DNA from: Dendrolimus kikuchii | Taxonomy: Eukaryota > Arthropoda > Insecta > Lepidoptera > Lasiocampidae | NCBI GenBank assembly: GCA_019925095.2 | Contig: CM034389.1 | Coordinates: forward strand, 2,006,001 to 2,070,000 | DNA: 64,000 bases | Direction of reading: 5' to 3' | Shown here: piece after piece, positions 41,337-52,141 of the stretch | Layout of the letters: every line of letters starts with the position of its first letter | How positions within the stretch are numbered: the stretch's first letter is position 1 | Made by a program: the position numbers and the translations under genes | Notes under the pieces: generated by a model | Databases searched by the model: none | Seen by the model: the letters and a program-made list of their open reading frames with translations, nothing else | Told to the model about the DNA's origin: nothing

Positions 41337-42094
41337 AGATTATAATATAAGATTATATTATAAAATTATTTTAATGTTATCAAATTTCAAATTAATTCAC
41401 GTCACAACAATTAATTAATAAGACAAATACTAGGGCATTACATCCGCGTCACTATAATTATTATCAATATTCTACTCCACGGCGTCAAAGAACATGTATA
41501 CCAAAATGACTTCAAGTATGGACTCGGCCACCGGACCGCAAGGCAGCAGAAAACAAACAAACCCATGCATCTAACTGGGTTTGCAGTTGCACCCATTTAC
41601 GTAGTAAAGCATAATAAACGAGGAAATCGCATTACGGAATTTTGAGTTTCAGTGGCCGAGTGTTCTTCGAACATTGCGATGGGCAGACGCCATAGTCTCC
41701 ATAGTCCCAGATCCCCAGTTCCATTAGCAGTTCATCCCAATAGCCCCGTACGTTTTGCTCTCATTCCTTACAATAGTCCTACACTAACCGGGGCTTGTCC
41801 TTGGGTGCATTTTTATGTGGTGTAAACAGGGATAATCGCCGGTCAGCGTCACGCCAAATATACATTAAATTTGTCAAGGCATCTCTACGTGTTGGTCTTC
41901 CCATGGCCCTACGCAAGCTCTCAAAAAATCCGGGCTATTTTTATGGCCTGTGATCTCTAGAGGTATGTCTCTAGAGACCGCGGAACCATGATTGTATGCA
42001 ATCATTATGACATACATAGAAAGACGTACAGACAGAGGGGTATAATAATTTCATAAAGGTTCTATTTATCCCATAATGGTCATGGAACCCTAAA
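41337..42094. other. Non-coding DNA with repeat remnants
   Basis: 41640-41870 carries the module shared with 40970-41000. 41940-42095 has short palindromes (TCTCTAGAGGTATGTCTCTAGAGA). No gene seen. Confidence 0.4.
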
Positions 42095-42300
42095 AAGTCT
42101 TCTCTAGAACATTTATTCCGCGTACAACAGTGATCTGGGGGAAACTTCCCGCTGCGGTTCTCCTCTTGCGCTATGACATGGGGTTTTTTAAGAAGGGCGT
42201 TATAAAATTTCTTGGAGGTCGGCAAGGCGTTGGCAAAGTTAGTGTTGCAACAACATTCCTTTCCATCATGTGGGCCGTTTGCCTGTTTGCCTGCTTCAGG
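42095..42300 (+). pseudogene. Decayed 3' end of the Jockey/CR1-group LINE
   Basis: The plus frame reads VIWGKLPAAVLLLRYDMGFF, KKGVIKFLGG, matching IWNELPAEVFPQRYNMGFFK of the 991-codon LINE, then AGTGTTGCAACAACATTCC and GTGGGCCGTTTGCCTG of its 3' tail. It ends about 175 bp before the start of the host gene. Confidence 0.8.
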
Positions 42301-42476
42301 CTTAAAAACAAAGAGGATGAAAGCTCCCCGATATCAAAATCTGTGTAAATGCCTAAACCTTCTTGCTAGAACATTAGTTTGTTTTTCTTAGTGCCGTTTT
42401 GAATACTTTTTGATAGCTGTTATTTTGACATAGTATTTTTGTAATAATACGATATTTTTTTTTCAAAAATTTGTGA

Positions 42477-44138
42477 ATGGATGAATACGGTTTTACAAAT
42501 CTTGATGTTGAATTTAAAAGATATTTACAAATACTAAGGCCTTATTTGGGACAGCTAATAGATCAAGATGTTATTGAAATTTGCAACGCGTGGATTCAAA
42601 GGTTATCAGACTCCGGCGAGAAAGAAAAGGGTATTCGGAACAAATACGTGTTTGCATTATGTTATCAATTAGCTAGAGGGGTTTTGGAGGAACCTTTTAT
42701 GAACGCGCCAACAAACGCTGATCTCAGCCCTTTGTCCGATGAATTAAATAGCGATAATGAATCCTCGACTGAAAATGAATGTATAGTAATAGATGCCGAC
42801 GAAGACTCAAATTTGCACTACACAAAAACTCCTAGGTCGGAAACTATAGAATCTCCCCAAGAATATAAAACGAATATTAGAAATTGTGATATAGAACATA
42901 AGAATCACAAAGAAAAAGCAACTCACCAACAAACAATTCTATGTTACACATGTCCTGAAGTATTAAGAAAGTATGACAAAGTTGAATGCAATGATGAATA
43001 CGCATATAGAGCGAATAATTTAATACAAAAATTAAGAGAAATTAAAACCCAAAATATACTACTTAGTAATGAACTAAATGCTTTAAAAGAGGACTCTAAA
43101 ACCAAACCAAGTGACTTTTTGTATGATTCTATAACAAAAGTTGATACAGCTACTAGTGTTTGTATTGATAATACTGATAGCTCTGCAACCTTAAAATCTC
43201 TTAAAAGTAAACTACAAGAAATACAAGACTCCAGAAATGCTCTTATAGAAAGCATTGCAGAGTTACAAGATAAATTAGACCATTTTAATGAAATTAAGCA
43301 GCATGACATAGAGGAAATAGAAGCTAAGCATAAATTAGAAGTTATTAAACTGAAAACAGTTATTCGCGAGGAAACTAAAGAAATTTATGAGAAGAAATTA
43401 GAAGAAGTAAAAAATTATTACGAGGCTACAATAAAAGAGATACAAGATAGTGCTACTAAAGAAATCGACATAATTGTAGCAAATAAAGACAATATTATCA
43501 GCGACAAGAATAAATTGTTAGATACTAAAGATTTAGAGATCACAAGATTAAGAAATCAAATTGAGGAGCAAAAAATTCGTATTCAGTTTATTCTCAATAA
43601 ATTTATAGATAAACCAAATGAAGAGGTAAGTCATGAAATCATGAAAGAAAAAGCACTGCAATTGCAAAAAAGACTAAACAAAATGGAAAAATCAAAAAGT
43701 AAATGCGCTAAAGTTTACGAAGCGAAATTGGCTTCTTTGCAACGGGAGAAACATTTAGCCGAGTGTTCTTTGCAACTCCAACTTATAAGACAAAGAGCCC
43801 AGTTAGTGAACGAAGTCAATAATGAAACTCAAGTCGAACTAACTACGGCGTTGGATAAATTAGAAACGAAGTACAAAGAGATCGTAGCTACTGTACAAGC
43901 TACTGCTATACAAAGGCGCATGCAAGATCAGGTAGCACTAGACTCCATACTACAGGCGGCATGCGGGGACCGAAATCAAAGCTACGACAATGAAATGACG
44001 ACTTCGTTATGTGGCCATAAGGTTGGAAATAGATCGTTTGGCGATGAAAGTTTGGGGTTCTGTTTGAACAGTGATCGAATGGGGGAGTTGTTTGAGAAAG
44101 TATACATACCTCAGCGAGACGGGGAGCCCTTGAAATAG
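42477..44138 (+). CDS. Coiled-coil protein with DUF4485/CEP112-like N-terminus
   Basis: The only convincing host gene here: an uninterrupted 553-codon frame, AT-rich like its surroundings and unlike the GC-rich R1 ORFs. Residues ~8-80 (NLDVEFKRYLQILRPYLGQL, CNAWIQRLSD, IRNKYVFALCYQLARGVLEE PF) resemble DUF4485, the domain at the N-terminus of the centrosomal protein CEP112. Residues ~85-150 are acidic, Ser/Asn-rich and probably disordered. Residues ~175-485 are Glu/Lys-rich with heptad character, i.e. long coiled coil. The last ~65 residues (CGDRNQSYDNEMTT ... PQRDGEPLK) are non-helical. At 553 residues it is much shorter than vertebrate CEP112 (over 900). A centrosomal or cytoskeletal role is inferred from the domain only. 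No signal peptide or membrane segment. The start GTGAATGG has no upstream in-frame alternative. It could be a genuine single-exon gene or an old retrocopy under constraint. Confidence 0.8.
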   Translation: MDEYGFTNLDVEFKRYLQILRPYLGQLIDQDVIEICNAWIQRLSDSGEKEKGIRNKYVFALCYQLARGVLEEPFMNAPTNADLSPLSDELNSDNESSTENECIVIDADEDSNLHYTKTPRSETIESPQEYKTNIRNCDIEHKNHKEKATHQQTILCYTCPEVLRKYDKVECNDEYAYRANNLIQKLREIKTQNILLSNELNALKEDSKTKPSDFLYDSITKVDTATSVCIDNTDSSATLKSLKSKLQEIQDSRNALIESIAELQDKLDHFNEIKQHDIEEIEAKHKLEVIKLKTVIREETKEIYEKKLEEVKNYYEATIKEIQDSATKEIDIIVANKDNIISDKNKLLDTKDLEITRLRNQIEEQKIRIQFILNKFIDKPNEEVSHEIMKEKALQLQKRLNKMEKSKSKCAKVYEAKLASLQREKHLAECSLQLQLIRQRAQLVNEVNNETQVELTTALDKLETKYKEIVATVQATAIQRRMQDQVALDSILQAACGDRNQSYDNEMTTSLCGHKVGNRSFGDESLGFCLNSDRMGELFEKVYIPQRDGEPLK

Positions 44139-44192
44139 TTCACGAATTATGTCAATTGTCTTGAGTTTGTTCAACAATGAAAGCTGTAATTT

Positions 44193-44198
44193 AATAAA
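44193..44198 (+). terminator. Polyadenylation signal AATAAA
   Basis: First AATAAA after the stop codon of the coiled-coil gene, 55 bp downstream. A second lies at 44513-44518. Confidence 0.5.
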
Positions 44199-45010
44199 AT
44201 CATTTCAAATGACATATTGGTTTTGTTGGTTAGGCTTAGTTCTGACTCGAGGCGCGGGAAATGTCTTTATTGCTTATGTAATGTATTTGATAGTTTTGAA
44301 CAAAGTTGATAGACTTGATTTAAGACATCTGTGTAGTTTGTCTTTGGTTTGAATTTCATAACATTGTCTGTATTGGTCTTTTTATATGATAATGGTTACA
44401 TTCTTAACTATACAAATGATGGACTTGCTTATAAGCCTTCATTTTCACCTTTAGAAGTGCATTTAAAAATTATAGTAGCCTATGTCATCAGTGCCACTTT
44501 AAAGCCGTAAGAAATAAAAACATTTACTTTTGATTGTATAATAAATATCAGTGAAACTTCTTTAGAATCGTGATTTGAAATACCGATGAAACGAGAAAGC
44601 GACACTAAAAAGAGATGAACACATAAATTTATAGGACTATGACTGCGAAAGAATGAGACACGAGTTTTACATTGTGCAGCACAAATTAGAGAGTCAATAA
44701 GATGAATGATTAAACATAGGTCCAATTTGGACCGAAATAAAACTGATAACAATATTTTTTAGATTCAAACAGTGAAAAATTGAAATTGATACTAAGTTTA
44801 ATTTGAATTATGTTGACGGATTTAGGCTAAAGGGATTATATTTATAATAATAAAACTTAGAGGAGAATTATCTGTGAGTATATTCTCTGAAGTTTCACTT
44901 CTACTGCTGTGAACTGCATACATACACACAATTATTAATACATTTTTAAGTTTTAATATTTAGATCGATTCAATTCAGTATTAAAATCGATAAGATCACA
45001 TCGCCTTAAC
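44199..45010. other. 3' flank of the host gene
   Basis: No further gene. About 44560-44660 (GTGATTTGAAATACCGATGA, AGCGACACTAAAAAG, TATAGGACTA) recurs at 53935-54015, so part of the flank is a dispersed repeat. GAAGTTTCACTTCTACTGC at 44889 echoes the foldback-repeat arm ends. Confidence 0.4.
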
Positions 45011-45325
45011 TATCGGTGCAGGAACGGAGAAAGAATACAATTTCCTGCGGCCGGGCGGCCTGTCGTAAGAGGCGACTTAACAACCCACAGCCAGGTGGTA
45101 GGGCATTTGCCCGACTGGATGGCTACCACCCCTGGTCTAAAGTATATCGCCATAAGAACCTTGAGTTGTGTTCCGGCAATAGTGACCAGGTTCCAGTCTA
45201 CCCTTAAGAGAGCAGCAGTGCATTTGTAGCAACTTTGGTGGTGCAAATGTCCATAGGCGATAGTAACCGCTTACCATCAAGCAGGCCGTCTGCCTGTCCG
45301 CTGATCTCCTGCAATAAAAAAAAAA
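45011..45325 (+). mobile_element. LINE-S copy, long form
   Basis: TATCGGTGCAGGAACGG to A-tail, nearly complete. Confidence 0.93.
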
Positions 45326-45371
45326 CTCTAGCGTTATTATAATATGCCTCTAAATTTGCCACTACATAGAA

Positions 45372-45616
45372 TCTTATACTAATATATAAAGCTGAAGAGT
45401 TCGTTTGTTTGAACGCGCTAATCTCAGGAACTACTGGTCTGATTTGAAAAATTCTTTCATTGTCAGATAGCCCATTAATCGAGGAAGGCTTTAGGCTATA
45501 TATCATCACGCTAAGTCCAATAGGAGCGGAGCACCAGTGAAGAATGTTTCAAAATCGGGATTATTTTTAACTTTATTTAACTATTTCACGCGGACGAAGT
45601 CGCGGGCAGAAGCTAG
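45372..45616 (+). mobile_element. Non-autonomous Helitron, CTGTGCCCGCGAC family
   Basis: Well-preserved: A|TCTTATACTAATATATAAAG ... GACGAAGTCGCGGGCAGAAG, CTAG|T. Confidence 0.85.
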
Positions 45617-45981
45617 TTTCACTATAATTTAAAAATTTCTACATCCCATATCAACCTGCCATTTTCTTCGAAAGCCCAATAATAAATAAAAATAAATTGT
45701 ATGTCCTGATAAATGAAGAGGTACTAAAGCGTAAAATCCTTGGATTTATTCCTATCAAAGAGGACTAAACCGCATCGCTGTATCCGGGACCCTTGGCCCG
45801 CACTGCTTTTGGGATCATGTGGTTTGTAGCTTACACGTCGGATCGGCTGGTTACACTCGTGTTTCAACAGTTTTCTCGTTTGCTTTCGGTGAATTTACAT
45901 TCGGGTTAGAATAAGGGCTTTAGGAGCTCAATAAACTCGGCAAAGGTCATCGTGAGAACAGCAGTGTAAAGAGCGTAACTC

Positions 45982-46236
45982 ACTGCACATGCACTTCCTC
46001 ACAACACCAGCATGTAACAGATACACTCTACATTAGTATAAGTTTAGTATTAAAACTAGAATAAATTAATATAATAAGTTTATCGTAAGATACATACACC
46101 TCAACACAAAGATCAATAAATTAATGTCACACACAAGAACCAAAATAACTAATAAGCGTGTTAAATTCAAAAAAATAAATCTAGAAATTCAGTTGTAAAA
46201 AGGGTACTGAACTCGAGTCCGTAGAGTTGTTAATAA
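45982..46236. repeat. Repeat Z, 5'-shortened copy
   Basis: From CTGCACATGCACTTCCTCAC to GAGTCCGTAGAGTTGTTAA, then a TAA/A-rich end. Nearly identical to 38575-38837. Confidence 0.85.
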
Positions 46237-46639
46237 TAATAAAAAAACTCGTTACATACGCTTGTTAGATTTTAAATTAGGTAGAATAGATAAAAGTACA
46301 CATTTACTGTTTAATATGTAGATGAGAAAGAAAGAAAGAAAGAAAAGATTTATTGATGTAAATGTATAGATACGTAAACAGAAGGTAGAATACGTGTAAT
46401 AAGACGCTGTACATATAAATCAAAAATTCAATACAATTGTAGTTAACCAAGCACACAAAAAACGTGAGTACATAACATTCACGCCAATGAGGCTGGAACT
46501 CAGTATTATGCTGCGACAAGGACTGACGCAGCGCTGATTTTCAGCTCCAGCCTTTATACAAAGAAAACAGTGACCCAAACAAAACTAATAATTTAACTTC
46601 ATACAGAAGTATATTAACAGAAATTTACATATAATAAAT
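46237..46639. other. AT-rich DNA with a GAAA-type run
   Basis: AAGAAAGAAAGAAAGAAAAG at 46328-46348. No gene seen. Confidence 0.4.
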
Positions 46640-47496
46640 TGTAAGCACCTTGCTTTATGAGGATGATGCCGTGCTTTTAGCCGAATCGCCATCAGAACTG
46701 CAAACACTAGTCACAATGATGAAAGATGACTGTCAGGCGAGAGGCTTACATTTGAATGCGAAGAAAACAAAGGTTATGGTGTTTGAAAGAGAAGAAACCA
46801 GAACGAATGCAAGGATAATGGTCGATGATGTTATGCTAGAGCAAGTGAATGGGTTTGTATATCTTGGATGTGCATTTAGCAGGGATGGAAGGTACACCGC
46901 TGATATAGAAAGAAGAGTGAATTTGGGGAATAGTGTGAATGGAGCGTTAGGTAAACTTCTAGGCGCTAAGAACCTCAGCCAGAAGGCCCAGCTCGCCATA
47001 CACAACGCGGTGCTGGTACCTACGCTCACGTATGGAAGCGAGAGTTGGATATGGAACAGAGAGCATGAAAGTAGAGTAAACGCGGTTGAGATGCGAGCAC
47101 TGCGCAAAATCTGCGGAGTGACGCTCGCGGACCGCGTTCGTAATACCGAAGTAAGAAAGAGAGTTGGTCTGAAAGAGAGTGTCGGGGTGAAGGTAAGGAA
47201 AGGAATGCTCCGGTGGTTCGGGCATGTGGAAAGAATGCATCATGAAAGAATGACTAAACAGATATACAATGCAAAAGTGGATGGATGCAGAAGTCGTGGA
47301 AGGCCTTCCATGATCATATTGATCGTGTACTAGCAGAAGGTGATGTCAGGAGCCTTAAGAACAGACGAGTGTGCATGACAAGAGTTATGAATGTCAAAGA
47401 AGCAAGTGAGGTGTGTAAGAATGGGCCTAAATGGCGCTCTGTTGTTCGTGCCTACCCCGCAAGGGAACTGACGTGAAGTTATGTATGTATGTATGT
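46640..47496 (+). mobile_element. RTE-like LINE, longest copy, with 13-bp TSD
   Basis: About 857 bp. The frame begins in the RT active-site region (LYEDDAVLLAES, normally YADD with Ala), continues through LHLNAKKTKVMVF, FVYLGCAFSRDGRYTADIE, LVPTLTYGSESWIW and LRKICGV to LRWFGHVERMH. A ~10-bp deletion near 47305 (GGCC|TTCCATG) shifts it before the conserved end. Perfect TSD acatataataaat at 46627-46639 and 47497-47509. Confidence 0.93.
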
Positions 47497-47747
47497 ACAT
47501 ATAATAAATCATGAATGAATTTCAAGTTGCACTAAACTAATAACACAATAACTAATAACAATAAAAAATATAAAGTTGATGGATGGATGAAAGTTGGTGA
47601 AGTGAAGGTTGCGTGTTCGTTAGTCGAGGGTCACCAGTGTTGGGGGTGCCCCGTACGCGATGGGGGAGCGAGATGGAATGCTCCTCCGTCTCAAAGGAAG
47701 ATCTTCCAGCGAGGCTAATTCTGTTCCTCGCAGGCCTAGACCCTTCT

Positions 47748-48298
47748 TTTTTTTTTTTGGAGCTGGACCCAGCTGAATAGCCGCAGATGGCTGTTTCAGC
47801 GATACCGGACTTTGGGGGCTTCCCGACTCCGTGGGAGCGGAGGCGTTCAGCCCGGAGGCAGCACGCTCGAGGAGGCACCTCCTGTGAGGTTCGACCTCGG
47901 CTCGACCGCTGCGGAGGATTGACTCTATATTAAGAATTAGCCGTTAAAGGCTGAAAGAGCTAAGCCATCAGGCTGAAGTGATTATTTGGAGACCAATTAT
48001 CGACTCCGCCGGCGGAGCCGATCCTAGTCTATCATTACTACCGCTTCGCAACGTGTTATAGCTGGAGGAGAAGAAGCGGCGGAAGAAACTCCCCAGCAAC
48101 ACGCCTATGCTAATCTTGTATGGCTACTTGTGTCTGTAGTGAGTGAGTGAGATTGGTGGGGTCTTACCTTTGTGTAAGAGGATCCGAACCGGGGGCTCTC
48201 CGGCGTCTGTTTTGTCTGCGTCTGTTATGCCAGGCTGATGTTCTGAGCCTCGGGGGTTCATAGTCGCGAGGAGACGGGTGATTTCATCGGGCTCGTAT
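47748..48298 (-). mobile_element. Unclassified retroposon with 13-bp TSD and poly(A) tail
   Basis: Perfect direct repeats cctagacccttct at 47735-47747 and 48299-48311 enclose 551 bp that ends, on minus, in an A-run. A short frame at its 5' end reads YEPDEITRLLATMNPRGSEH then PVRILLHKGKTPPIS. The rest looks untranslated (CTATAACACGTTGCGAAGCG). Most likely the 5'-truncated 3' end of a LINE not otherwise present here; a processed-transcript origin is possible. Confidence 0.82.
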
Positions 48299-48311
48299 CC
48301 TAGACCCTTCT

Positions 48312-48954
48312 GTTATAGCTGAAATTTTATATATATTCTTTGTATGTTTCGGGAAACGTTTGTGACATCAATTATTGCACAGCGCCATCTATTGGCTTGT
48401 AAGTGTTCCACTACAAATACACATATTGGCGAAGTCTACTAGGTGTCTTCAAGTACCATGTAGATAGGTACCTTCTCCGTAAGTCTGCTCGATCTTAGAC
48501 CATAACTCCGCTCAAAATCGAGCGAGATAATAATCAGACGCGAACCTATAAACTAATTTAAAAAAAAAGTTTTTTATTGATTTCATTACATTATAAGCTT
48601 TTTTAAAAAGGGATTTAAATACAAGCTTTTGAGATCCTGGATATTATGTAGCAGCAGAGTGCTAGCCAAGACAAGTAAAACGAGCCTAAATACGACGGGT
48701 CTATCTTGTTTAGTACAGGAGCTCCTATGGCCACTTTCCGACTCCACCATCAGATCAGCTCCATGGTACCATATTATTGCATTGTCACGCGATATACATA
48801 TGCGTGCAAAATTTCAGCTCAATCGGAAACCGGGAAGTTGGTCAAATTTAACTTGCAAGATTCCATCCGAACTTACATACATCCATTGCAAGTTAATAGA
48901 AAGCTTGTAAAAGATACATTTTCTTGGATACTTTACTTTAAGTTAGTTACTACT
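48312..48954. other. Non-coding DNA with a dispersed repeat
   Basis: 48785-48900 (CGATATACATATGCGTGCAA, TTGCAAGATTCCATCCGAAC) matches 32380-32460 in reverse. No gene seen. Confidence 0.45.
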
Positions 48955-49430
48955 ATAAAAAAAAAGAATTACACGACGAATTGAAAATTTCTTCATTTTT
49001 TGAAGTCGGTTAAAAACCAATAAAACAAGAGATTTTTTAATTACATTATTTATGTTATTGAACATGAAAAAATGTCTACGCTAAAAATGAATCATATCGA
49101 TGGGTGAAAGGCTATATGTTTTAAACGACATTTTTTAAAATTGTCGGGAGAAAAGTTTGAAGTTACAAATGACCCAGAAAAACACATCACCAACGAACTA
49201 TGTACCGTACTTTAAAAAAAGGACATCTATAGATTCAAACTAGACATTAAGTTCTTTATATTTCTTTAGGTTGAGACATTACGATATAAAAACCCATAGT
49301 GTTAAGTCTCACACAAAATGTCGCTTAAAACAAATAGCCTTTCAACCCTCGATATGTTCCTAGCTTTCGTACTCTTTCAACCGACTTTAAAAAAGGAGGA
49401 AGTTTACAATCCGTCGTGTAATTTTTGTTT
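48955..49430. repeat. Inverted-repeat structure
   Basis: Outer inverted words AATTACACGACGAATTG ... TTTTGAAGTCGGTT (48966-49013) and AACCGACTTTAAAAAAGGAG ... CGTCGTGTAATTTTTG (49379-49430). Inside them a second inverted pair, 49094-49134 and 49315-49355 (ATATCGATGGGTGAAAGGCT against its near complement). It fits one palindromic element or a MITE within a larger inverted pair. Confidence 0.6.
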
Positions 49431-49964
49431 TGTTTCTATGTATGTTCAGCCCTAATTTGGTTGTTTCTGAATTGGTTTTGATTATTCCTTTTGCGTTCGA
49501 TACATTATAGTTTCAGAAAGTTTATTTATTTGTAAAAGTACTCTCTGTAATTCAGCGAATTGATAGTCTTAAAATTGATGAAACATAGAAAGAGCGAGGT
49601 TTCCCAACACAAGTATCATCTGATTACTTTCTGGGAAGCCCCGGCAACTTACATGTATGGACTTATTGAAATAAATACATTTTTATTTTATTTCTTTTTA
49701 TTTCAGAATGATCCCATACAAATTTCTTTGGTATTAGATCTTGAGTTCCGAAGATATAGCAGTATAATAAAATCAAGTTGAAAACGTTGTAGTGATTTAC
49801 GTCTGTAACTTTTTTGTTTCTGAACCAATCTTAATGATTTATTTTAAAGTGTCTTCATAGTAGTCTGGTATAAATTTCATTGTCATCGGACTTGGGGCTT
49901 CGAAGATGTAGCAAAGAATTCGTTAAATGCGAGTAAAAATATGTAGTTTTTGAGCTATGTCATT
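49431..49964. other. AT-rich DNA with repeat-like phrases
   Basis: GTTTCTGAATTGGTTTTGAT, GTTTCTGAACCAATCTTAAT and similar phrases recur at ~80-300 bp spacing here and at 50.18 and 1.28 kb. No gene seen. Confidence 0.4.
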
Positions 49965-50165
49965 CACCCCTGGTCTCAAGTATGTCGCCATAGCAACCTT
50001 GGGTTGTGTTCCGGCATTAGTGACCAGGTTCCAGTCTCCCTTAAGAGAGCAGCAGCGCATTTGTAACAACTTTGCTGTTGCAAATGTCCATAGGCGATGG
50101 TAGCCGCTTTCCATCAAGTGGGCCGTCTGCCTGTCTGCTGAACTCCGGCAAAAAAAAAAAAAAAA
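49965..50165 (+). mobile_element. LINE-S copy, 5'-truncated
   Basis: Starts at CACCCCTGGTCTCAAG and ends in a 17-base A-run. Confidence 0.9.
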
Positions 50166-50521
50166 CATACCTTTTTTGTTTCGGAACTGATTTTGATCAT
50201 TCTTTTTGCATTGGATATAATACACCACCAGCTCAGTACACACCAGTTTGGTATAGCTGCAGAATAGTACCGTATACGTGTCGTTGCTATTAGACCCTGG
50301 GTTCCGAAGATATAGAATAGAATAGAATATACTGTATTCTACAGTAAAATCAATGAAATAATACAAAAAAAACAGCTTAGAATTAGTTACAAATGGCGGT
50401 CTTATCGCAGACAGCGATCGCTTCCAGACAACCTTGGGATGGAGAAAGAAATGAGGTACAAAAGCTAGGGCAGGGTTTGCTTCACAATAATTTTTAAAAT
50501 GTTACGTATTTTATATATTAA

Positions 50522-50771
50522 CTAGCTTCTGCCCGCGACTTCGTCCGCGTGGAATATTTAAAAAAAGTAAGTTATAAAAAACCCCCCATTTTGAAACATT
50601 ATTTCTTGGTGCTCCGCTCCTATTATTCTTAACGTGATGATATATAGCCTATAGCCTTCCTCGATAAATGGGCTATCTAACACTGAAAGAATTTTCCAAA
50701 TCAGACCAGTAGTTCCTGAGATTAGCGTGTTCAAACAAACAAACGCTTGAGTTTTATATATTAGTATAAGA
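50522..50771 (-). mobile_element. Non-autonomous Helitron, CTGTGCCCGCGAC family
   Basis: Plus strand A|CTAGCTTCTGCCCGCGACTT ... TATATTAGTATAAGA|T. Closest to 45372-45616, in reverse. Confidence 0.83.
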
Positions 50772-51177
50772 TAAGACATTATTATATAAATATACATATA
50801 GATTTATATACACATGATCAAATACATAAATCATAGTAATATATATATATATATAATTTGCCACCCTCATTTTTTCACTTTTTTAAATTCATTGTACAGT
50901 GGCGGAATAAAAAAGTTTGCCAGTTTTCAAATTGATTCACATAACGTTCCGAGAGCACGTTACCTTCTTGTGTTACATTTTGAAACATAAGTCACAGAAC
51001 AGACTGTTCTACATAAAATGATGTTTAACTGTTTGAAAATAAAGTTTAAAATTACTTAGATCAAAGTTGTTTGATTATCTATCTTATCTAAAAATATTGT
51101 TTACAAATGTAAAACCTTTTTGTTTTAATATATATATTATATTATTATTATTTTATATAATAACGTTGGTGCCTTAT

Positions 51178-51219
51178 TCGTGCCTACCCCGCAAGGGAAC
51201 TGGCGTGAAGTTATGTATG

Positions 51220-51222
<3 letters not shown>
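51178..51222 (+). mobile_element. RTE-like LINE, extreme 3' fragment
   Basis: TCGTGCCTACCCCGCAAGGG, AACTGGCGTGAAGTTATGTA TGTA. Only ~14 codons plus tail, which passes directly into (TA)n. Confidence 0.75.

Positions 51223-51280
<58 letters not shown>
51223..51280. repeat. (TA)n microsatellite on an RTE tail
   Basis: About 58 bp of TA directly following the TATG tail of an RTE fragment. Confidence 0.95.
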
Positions 51281-51283
<3 letters not shown>

Positions 51284-51634
51284 ATACACGTATATATTTC
51301 GTCTATTAAAAGCAATACATATTATATAATAATTCACTAAATAGCATAAAGATACATACAATAATAACAACATATATTATATATACTTTGAGGTAGTAAT
51401 CCTTAACAAGTATATTAAAGGAGGATACTGATTGGGCTGGCCTCACTTCCAGTGGAAGCATGTTCCATAATTGGACAGCTTGTACACTGAACGAGTGATT
51501 ATAAAACTTAGTAGATATAGCAGGAAATTACTCAAAATCAAATAGAAAACGTATTGAAAAATAATGTTAGGTTTATGACAATCCTAAAAAGAGTAGGTAC
51601 CTGCTTAAGATCAATAACGTGCTGTACTAGAGTC

Positions 51635-51732
51635 AAAGAAGCAAGCGAAGTGTGTAAGAATAAGCCTGAATGGCGCTCTGTTGCTCGTGCCTACCCCGCA
51701 AGGGAACTGGCGTGAAGTTATGTATGTATGTA
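51635..51732 (+). mobile_element. RTE-like LINE, 5'-truncated, with 12-bp TSD
   Basis: Shortest bounded copy, ~98 bp (KEASEVCKNKPEWRSVARAY, PARELA). Perfect TSD tgtactagagtc at 51623-51634 and 51733-51744. Confidence 0.9.
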
Positions 51733-51827
51733 TGTACTAGAGTCGACTAAGACTAGGAAAGCGTGCAACGGGTATCGATTACAATAAACAGCACAACGGC
51801 GTAAATTGAGTTAGGATATCCATCGTA

Positions 51828-52141
51828 TTTATTTTTATTTTATTTTTTATTGCAGGAGTTCAGCAGACAGGCAGACGGCCCACTGGATGGAAAGCGGTTA
51901 CCATCGCCTATGGACATTTACAACACCAAAGGTGCTGCTGCTCTCTTAAGTGAATCTGGAACCTGGTCACTAATGCCGGAACACAACTTAAAGTTGTTAT
52001 GGCGGCATGCTTTAGACCAGGGGTGGTAGCCATCCAGTCGGGCAAGTGCCCTACCAACTGGCTGTGGGTTGTTTAGTCGCCTCTTACGACAGGCCGCCCG
52101 GCCGCAGGAAATTGTATTCTTTCTCCGTTCCTGCACGGATA
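51828..52141 (-). mobile_element. LINE-S copy, long form
   Basis: From T-rich tail to TATCCGTGCAGG, with a 9-base deletion at GGTGCTGCTGCTC. Confidence 0.92.
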
